A DNA stretch of 33,455 nt, from assembly GCA_000969725.1 (NCBI GenBank), contig JXSR01S007561.1. One strand, 5' to 3'. The notes under the pieces are model-generated. The model saw only the letters and a program-made list of their open reading frames with translations. It was not told the origin of the DNA and did not search any database. The translations under genes and the position numbers were made by a program. The stretch comes from Ophiothrix spiculata (Eukaryota; Echinodermata; Ophiuroidea; Amphilepidida; Ophiotrichidae). Within the stretch, counting starts at the first letter, position 1. Each line of letters begins with the position of its first letter. Shown here piece by piece: positions 30,501 through 33,455 of this stretch.

Positions 30501-31764
30501 TTGGTCCTCCGACGACCACCCACACACGAGGCAAATTATGGTATTCTTCCCAACAGGAAGACGAGCTACTCACAATTACAGCTGATATCATTGGTCCTCT
30601 GATGACCCATACATAAGGCAAATTATGGTAGTCTTCCCAACAGGGAGACGAGCTTGCTTCTAGGTGCATGAGAACAGTCCAGGTCACAATGGCTACAATT
30701 GGAGAGACTTCATATAGAAAAAAAGTATAAATAATTACAGAAATAGCTGCAAAATAACATATCTATTTAATGATAATATCACTCCCCTCCCCCAATAATA
30801 TTATTTTCCCCGAAAGATAAGAAAAAATCCACTCTACATGTATGGAAACAAAACACAGCTAAACTTGTACACCACATTTTATGGGTTTTGAATAATTAAA
30901 TTGGTGTGGCTGATTAGTTGACGTCAAGCAATGACCCCTGCATTCTTATACATTGGTGACTTTGCTGCCACTTGTAATATGTTTACTTAATAATCGAAAA
31001 TCTAAATATTTATGCCTTTGAATATATGTATTTCTGAACATTATTTGAAACCCTCTATTTGGCGCATTTTTTATACATGTCTTGTGGGGAAAAGATGTTA
31101 ACATTACTTAAAGGAATTGTCTATCATCCTGATTCTGAAGGGTTAACTTTTTCTCACACAAGTTTTTGATGTTTCAGGAACGAAATGCCTATACAAACTT
31201 TAACCACTGTGATATTTTTATCAAAAAGAAAGAAATGTTTAAATTAGATACACAATTGCCAATCTCTGAATTTAGGGTTACCGGTTACCTGAAATTTCCA
31301 GTTGGTAGCTGAATGACACCTTTGCTTTGATTCAGCTTTATACCTGGTCAAATTCAATACATCATAATTGAATATGACCTTTAATTGATGTGAAAACTCA
31401 AACTAAATGAGAAACATGTCCTAGAATTGTCCAATACTTATTTTTTAAATAAACTACCGACAAGAAGTATAATAGTCGGGGAAAGAATTTTTAAACGTGT
31501 TTGCACTATTAAGTAGGTACACGTTAATGATTATGTACTTTAAAATATCACTCTTGGACAATCCCTTTAAAGAATAGAAATAGAAACGAAGAATCAAGCG
31601 TACATACCCCATCCAATTAAAATAAAATGAAGGTAGTTGGTTTTCCTGCTGAATACTGCGACTGACAAGGTGCTTGTTAGGTATAGGCCTTCTACAAACA
31701 TCCAGAATATATTACACATGATGAAATATTCCAATAATGTTAACACAATGCGACATACAATGGG
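18334..31764 (-). CDS. Class B (secretin-family) GPCR, C-terminal half, six exons
   Basis: A seven-helix receptor for a peptide hormone, expected at the plasma membrane and, for this family, usually coupled to Gs/cAMP. Joined exons are 31764-31608, 30707-30574, 28366-28281, 23328-23193, 19855-19817 and 18594-18334 (minus strand), giving 270 residues and a stop. Family hallmarks in order: TM3 cysteine C4 with WMFVEGLYL (21-29); TM4 GW then SPIVAIVTW (54-62); ECL2 CW (75-76), the cysteine that pairs with TM3; RGPM and TM5 (89-111); LLTKMRAS (110-117); [13 protein letters not shown] (130-142); LQSSQ-G and IYCFL in TM7; and a basic SILRRKL helix 8 start. The ligand-binding N-terminus, TM1 and TM2 are not in the window. 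The subfamily is unresolved: the TM5-ICL3 wording recalls CRF/DH44-type receptors and TM3 recalls other invertebrate class B receptors. Confidence 0.9.
19222..19578. repeat. Fold-back element in last GPCR intron
   Basis: Arms pair over roughly 100-130 bases with mismatches. TTGATCGAGATTCATGACT near 19226 matches AGTCATGAATCTCGGTCAA near 19557. TGTAAATGTGCAGTCTCTTC near 19295 matches the reverse complement near 19491-19513. The spacer is about 100 bases. No coding is seen. Confidence 0.8.
19817..19855 (-). CDS. GPCR 39-nt microexon: TM7 end
   Basis: A 39-nt exon that ordinary gene prediction would miss. The acceptor is CATTCTTTTCTTAG, the translation [13 protein letters not shown], and the donor TCG|GTTGAC. 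Both junctions are phase 0. Class B receptors have a 42-nt exon at this point encoding a GFFVxVxYCFLNxE-type segment, and here only 13 of the usual 14 residues appear. The glutamate before V-R is missing, and the donor is weak by consensus. Either the real donor differs or this receptor has lost the residue. Confidence 0.75.
20550..20655. repeat. ATGAACATGTAC-like short tandem repeat
   Basis: About six degenerate units of ACATGTACAATGA or close variants, each holding an ACATGT or CACGTG palindrome, lie just upstream of a tRNA-derived SINE. Confidence 0.7.
20697..21090 (+). mobile_element. tRNA-derived SINE
   Basis: The RNA polymerase III box A TGGCCTAGCGG (20704-20714) and box B GGTTCGAGCCC (20748-20758) are both perfect. 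The anticodon-like loop CTCGTAA suggests a tRNA-Thr(CGT)-like ancestor. The body TTGGGCAAGAAACTTTACT to ACGTTAAGCCGT is of a type common in invertebrate SINEs. The stems are too degenerate for a functional tRNA. It lies in the intron between the receptor's TM7 exons, in the opposite orientation to the gene. Confidence 0.8.
21243..21473 (+). pseudogene. LINE C-terminal relic
   Basis: One frame reads [17 protein letters not shown], then GPIN followed by a stop in place of the usual tryptophan, then [17 protein letters not shown], ending at TGA. This is the post-RT C-terminal module of CR1-like LINEs and is related to the HNYQTRHAND segment at 1816-1845. A 3' UTR of about 400 bases follows and ends in GATT repeats (about 21882-21945). 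Confidence 0.8.
21474..21945 (+). mobile_element. LINE 3' UTR and GATT tail
   Basis: It is the noncoding 3' end of the relic before it. It includes a short internal duplication (ATAATACATGTATAATTAT near 21590-21640) and ends AAATAAAGATTGATTGATT, a normal microsatellite tail for this LINE type. Confidence 0.7.
21946..22976. repeat. Duplicated 125-bp segment around an N gap
   Basis: The segments 21946-22070 and 22851-22976 are about 93% identical by eye and are both preceded by GATT repeats. The gap of 520 N (22283-22802) lies between them. Either a real local duplication or two haplotypes placed in series by the assembler would give this. Confidence 0.85.
22283..22802. other. Assembly gap, 520 N
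   Basis: The sequence is unresolved. Nothing can be said about its content, and reading frames crossing it are meaningless. Confidence 1.
23193..23328 (-). CDS. GPCR exon: TM6, ECL3, start of TM7
   Basis: The exon is 136 nt. The acceptor is ATGATTTTTCAG and the donor TCACAG|GTAAAC. Phase is 2 in and 0 out. It encodes the rest of R126 through Q171: [20 protein letters not shown], then a short polar ECL3 ([10 protein letters not shown]), then [17 protein letters not shown] in TM6 and the S-x-Q ending that precedes glycine in TM7 are class B hallmarks. Confidence 0.92.
23329..24207. other. Intronic, no gene seen
   Basis: A+T-rich intron of the receptor gene. The only structure noted is a short perfect hairpin CAGCATTGTA/TACAATGCTG near 23842-23863. 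Confidence 0.6.
24208..24970. repeat. Repeat with internal ACCCCTnAA...GCGTAA units
   Basis: At 24316-24424 four units of about 28-30 bases follow the pattern ACCCCTNAATGGCGTAANACACT. At 24853-24970 the sequence is the reverse complement of 14291-14410, including GTGACCTGCTGAAAAGGCTG. No coding is recognised. Confidence 0.65.
25374..25626. mobile_element. 253-bp MITE with TA duplication
   Basis: Its terminal inverted repeats are about 30 bases, starting TGTGATGRCTCACC and continuing CGAAAGGGGGACTT, flanked by TA on both sides (25372-25373 and 25627-25628). The opposite arm of the surrounding inverted repeat lacks it. This fits a Tc1/mariner-type non-autonomous insertion. Confidence 0.85.
25784..25989. 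mobile_element. ~206-bp MITE-like hairpin element
   Basis: The arms 25784-25830 and 25945-25989 are reverse complements over about 45 bases (AAGCAATTT...TAACTTC, GTAAGCAAA, TAGCCTGGCTA) with few mismatches. A GAATTCGGCC motif inside is echoed by GAATTCGGCT at about 27137. Confidence 0.8.
26017..26745 (+). pseudogene. LINE C-terminal relic (CR1/L2-like)
   Basis: The frame from about 26017 reads [17 protein letters not shown], then [14 protein letters not shown], then [20 protein letters not shown]. After a frame change near 26395 it continues [13 protein letters not shown], then [12 protein letters not shown], and [10 protein letters not shown] ending at 26628. The 3' UTR ends GCGCATTATAAGCGCCGG with ATT. 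The same module sits at 9486-10093. It lies inside the large inverted repeat and is too short and broken to function. Confidence 0.85.
27130..28280. other. Intronic, no gene seen
   Basis: A+T-rich intron of the receptor gene. A TTAAAGGCACAGT motif near 27322 looks like the left end of a TTAA-type MITE, but I found no matching right end. Confidence 0.5.
28281..28366 (-). CDS. GPCR exon: second half of TM5 and ICL3
   Basis: The exon is 86 nt. The acceptor is GATTTTGTTTTCAG and the donor TTAAG|GTAATC. Phase is 0 in and 2 out. It encodes residues 98-125 plus two bases of R126: [20 protein letters not shown] then NTDEVVQLR. TKxRAS followed by Q-x-RK is the class B G-protein-contact motif at the TM5/ICL3 boundary. 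From GPM in the previous exon to RAS the length is 28 residues, the same as in CRF-type receptors. Confidence 0.92.
28367..29530. other. Intronic; small hairpins only
   Basis: A hairpin ATTCATCTTGAAAGAAC / GTTCTTTCCAGATGAAT lies at about 28592-28640. A cluster of CGATCRTCGCTAA and GATCGCTAAC palindromic words occurs at 28680-28770. No coding is recognised. Confidence 0.6.
29531..30571 (-). repeat. 12-copy tandem array of the GPCR ECL2/TM5 exon end plus donor
   Basis: There are twelve units of about 87 bases. One is shortened by 6 bases and one lengthened by 3, both in frame. Read on the minus strand, each unit is 81 bases copied from the end of the receptor exon at 30574-30707 plus the first 6 intronic bases GTGAGT. 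Most units translate to a variant of [16 protein letters not shown] followed by [11 protein letters not shown]. Units next to the exon stay open until a TGA replaces tryptophan in the fifth extra copy. The middle copies carry TAG or TGA, and the four distal copies are open again (29919-29500). The donor is intact in most units and lost in two (TTGAGT, TATGAG). Confidence 0.95.
30574..30707 (-). CDS. GPCR exon: TM4, ECL2, first half of TM5
   Basis: The exon is 134 nt. The acceptor is TTTTTTCTATATGAAG and the donor ATT|GTGAGT. Phase 1 in and phase 0 out fit both neighbours. It encodes residues 53-97: [18 protein letters not shown], then the ECL2 Cys-Trp pair (75-76), then [15 protein letters not shown] followed about 10-15 residues later by W-x-I-x-GP is a strong class B signature. 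The last 81 bases of this exon are the template of the adjacent tandem array at 29531-30571. The array copies carry their own donors, so the donor chosen here is the first intact one next to the full exon. Confidence 0.9.
31108..31570. mobile_element. TTAA-flanked MITE
   Basis: TTAA followed by AGGAATTGTC at the left and GACAATCCCT followed by TTAA at the right give matching ends with a TTAA duplication, about 460 bases in total. There is no coding. It sits in the intron between the TM3 and TM4-TM5 exons. TTAA is the target of piggyBac-type elements. Confidence 0.75.
31608..31764 (-). CDS. GPCR exon: TM3 to start of TM4
   Basis: The exon is 157 nt, entered in phase 0 after a TTTTTTCAG acceptor and left in phase 1 at GGATGGG|GTATGT. 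It encodes residues 1-52 plus one base, with the TM3 cysteine (PIVCRI), the class B signature [10 protein letters not shown] and TM4's opening LHFILIGW. The open frame continues upstream through the intron as a hydrophobic stretch, but the acceptor and the family alignment place the exon start at CCC. Intron to the next exon is 900 bases and contains a MITE (31108-31570). Confidence 0.9.
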
Positions 31765-32342
31765 CTGAAAAAATATAAAACAACAAAAACGTAAAATGTG
31801 TTTTCGATAAATAAACACTAACACACCATTGAAAATTAAACAAACTAACAAACAAACAAAAAGTTGCTTGGTGAAAGTTAATTTCCTCAAAATCTTTATC
31901 GTGCGAAAGTGTCGACTTTTATTAACACATTTTTAAAAGTATTTGTCCTAAAACAAAACGTGTTTGTCCAAAAAAACAATTTGTAGACTACGGTATATCA
32001 ACGAAGATTAATGGGATAAAACACAGCAATATTTGAATTATTCCCGCAGAATTTATAATTCACTTACATTTGAATTATGATAACAAAATCGTACGTGGGT
32101 ATTTCAAGTTGTTTGGACAGATGCTAAATGGAATGTTTTAATACAATGATATTTTCAGTCTAAACTCTGATAATACACTACTTGAAAGAATCGAAAGAAT
32201 GTTTTGAGAGTTACAAACATAACTCCTTAACTAAAGAAGTATCTCTTAAACTCATCTGATGCATTGAAAAATACATAGCAATGGTTTGGGAGTTCTTGCG
32301 CAATCGACCATATTACAACTTGGGTTGGGAACGTGGGTTATC
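31765..32342. other. Intronic, no exon seen
   Basis: I searched both strands for the TM1-TM2 exon of the receptor (HxNLF-type motif) and found none. Confidence 0.5.
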
Positions 32343-32495
32343 TTAAGGTGGTGTCACACATCACCGTACCGTACGAATAACGTACTAATAACGAACTTGT
32401 TTGGTAATCGATATAACATGTATTTCAATGACAAATCCAGTGTACGTTATTAGTACGTTATTCATACGTTTTGTGATGTGTGACACCGCCTTTAA
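32343..32495. mobile_element. 153-bp TTAA-flanked MITE
   Basis: TTAA at 32343-32346 and 32492-32495 brackets arms of about 50 bases: GGTGGTGTCACACATCAC with GTGATGTGTGACACCGCC, then GAATAACGTACTAATAACG with its reverse complement. It is almost a single long hairpin. A 61-codon frame across it is an artefact. Confidence 0.88.
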
Positions 32496-33455
32496 ACATG
32501 AATGGCAACTCTTAACATTTGTGACTTTCCACCATAAAAGGCAATGAGATGTCATATCAACAAACTTCAATCTGCGCTGCAGGTGAAATTACATGCAAAG
32601 GTTGTATTTCAAAGTCAGTTGACAGGACAAAGTGTTATTTCATCAGTTAGACTTGTGTTAATTATAGTTGCATGATGTTAAATCAAAAATGATAAGTTAA
32701 TCATTTCAAAAGATCACTTTTACTAAATGGTATAGCACTGGTCCTATGTGTCCTATGTCGGTAAATGCAAACATCGCCAGGCAGGGAGGGAGGGCACTTT
32801 ATGAAAGAGTTGTTTCCAAATCCTGACAAAATTATTTCATTTTTGGTGGTTTTCAACTTGATTCTCTATGATCTACAATACCCCATTTAAGAAAACAAAC
32901 CAGGAACCACTGACACCAGACCCAGAATGTCTCCATGCTGTGACTTGTCATTGACTACTTACCACATGCTTGCAAAAAATGGACAGGTTTTACTTTAATA
33001 TACATTCTGTGGTGTGTAAATTTTCACTATAGAGATATTAAAATCCAAATAATGTAAAGTTTATGTATATATTACTTTTGGTGTATGCTAAATAGTTACA
33101 ACATAGGCAAACTATATGTGGAGGACAACTTTAGAATTAATGAACAATTTCAAAAAAATGAATTGAGCAGAAACAATTGGAAAAGAACATTACAATTCTT
33201 GTGGGTTGACCTCATGTTTTACAATCTGAGCCATATGATTATATGATTATATATATGATTATGAGCTTTGAGTGAGATGATGCCTGGGCTCTCTGTTGAG
33301 TCTGTGCAAGGGAAGATCAGGGGACTCGCCCAGGCCCCGAGGACCAGGCACGCTGCCTGGGCTTGCTGCTATTAAAGTCCATGGGAGGAAAAATTAGGGG
33401 AACTGCACTAGTTCTATAAATGGTAATCAAAATATTATTGGACCAACTGACAATT
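32496..33455. other. No gene seen
   Basis: A+T-rich, with a short ATGATTAT microsatellite near 33233-33261 and a G+C-richer end (CCAGGCACGCTGCCTGGGC is a short palindrome near 33343). No exon of the receptor was found here. Confidence 0.5.

Noticed and set aside
29500-30687. Long minus-strand open frames as a repeat-rich protein gene
   Set aside because: They are tandem copies of a receptor exon end with splice donors. The apparent start codons are not real, and stops interrupt the middle copies.
31765-31890. Upstream extension of the TM3 exon frame as coding
   Set aside because: A polypyrimidine tract and CAG acceptor lie at 31765-31790, and the family alignment begins just after it. The hydrophobic extension is intronic.
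32385-32570. 61-codon minus-strand frame as the missing TM1-TM2 exon
   Set aside because: It overlaps a MITE hairpin and lacks the HxNLF-type TM2 motif.

Overview
The window is eukaryotic and metazoan. It is A+T-rich, with spliced coding exons, long introns, APE-type non-LTR retrotransposons of the CR1/L2 kind, tRNA-derived SINE heads and many short inverted-repeat elements. A marine invertebrate, possibly a non-vertebrate deuterostome such as a hemichordate or echinoderm, is my inference. No species marker can be read directly.

Region by region. Positions 1-2215 hold a decayed LINE whose reverse-transcriptase and C-terminal parts are separated by unrelated sequence that includes a near-palindromic minisatellite. 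Positions 2543-2995 are an array of a G+C-rich 16-mer separated by A+T-rich spacers. Positions 3988-4264 are a short inverted-repeat element. Positions 5737-13516 hold two copies of a roughly 2 kb repeat. The first copy was split by a 4.2 kb LINE (6742-10944) that left a 7-bp target duplication, and the second copy shows the equivalent unoccupied site. Positions 13516-18130 are nested repeats: a LINE/SINE tail, a 1050-bp tandem duplication carrying a long-TIR element plus tRNA-like SINE dimers, an inverted repeat, and a CCCGGGGGG-ended element. Positions 20697-22976 hold a tRNA-derived SINE, a LINE C-terminal relic and a duplication around an assembly gap. Positions 24208-27108 hold nested inverted-repeat elements with another LINE relic.

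The one host gene I can support is on the minus strand from 31764 down to 18334: the C-terminal half (270 residues in six exons) of a secretin-family (class B) peptide-hormone GPCR. It runs from the top of TM3 to a cytoplasmic tail ending in a PDZ-ligand-like T-E-V. Exon phases join cleanly at every junction, and the aligned TM5-TM6 block has the class B spacing. The N-terminal hormone-binding domain, TM1 and TM2 must lie above 33455.

The most unusual structure sits directly beside the exon encoding ECL2 and the first half of TM5. Its last 81 exonic bases plus the first 6 bases of the intron have been amplified into 12 further tandem 87-bp copies (29531-30571). The period is a multiple of three, the unit carries a splice donor, and most donors survive, so the array is both an exon-derived minisatellite and a ladder of potential in-frame alternative donors.
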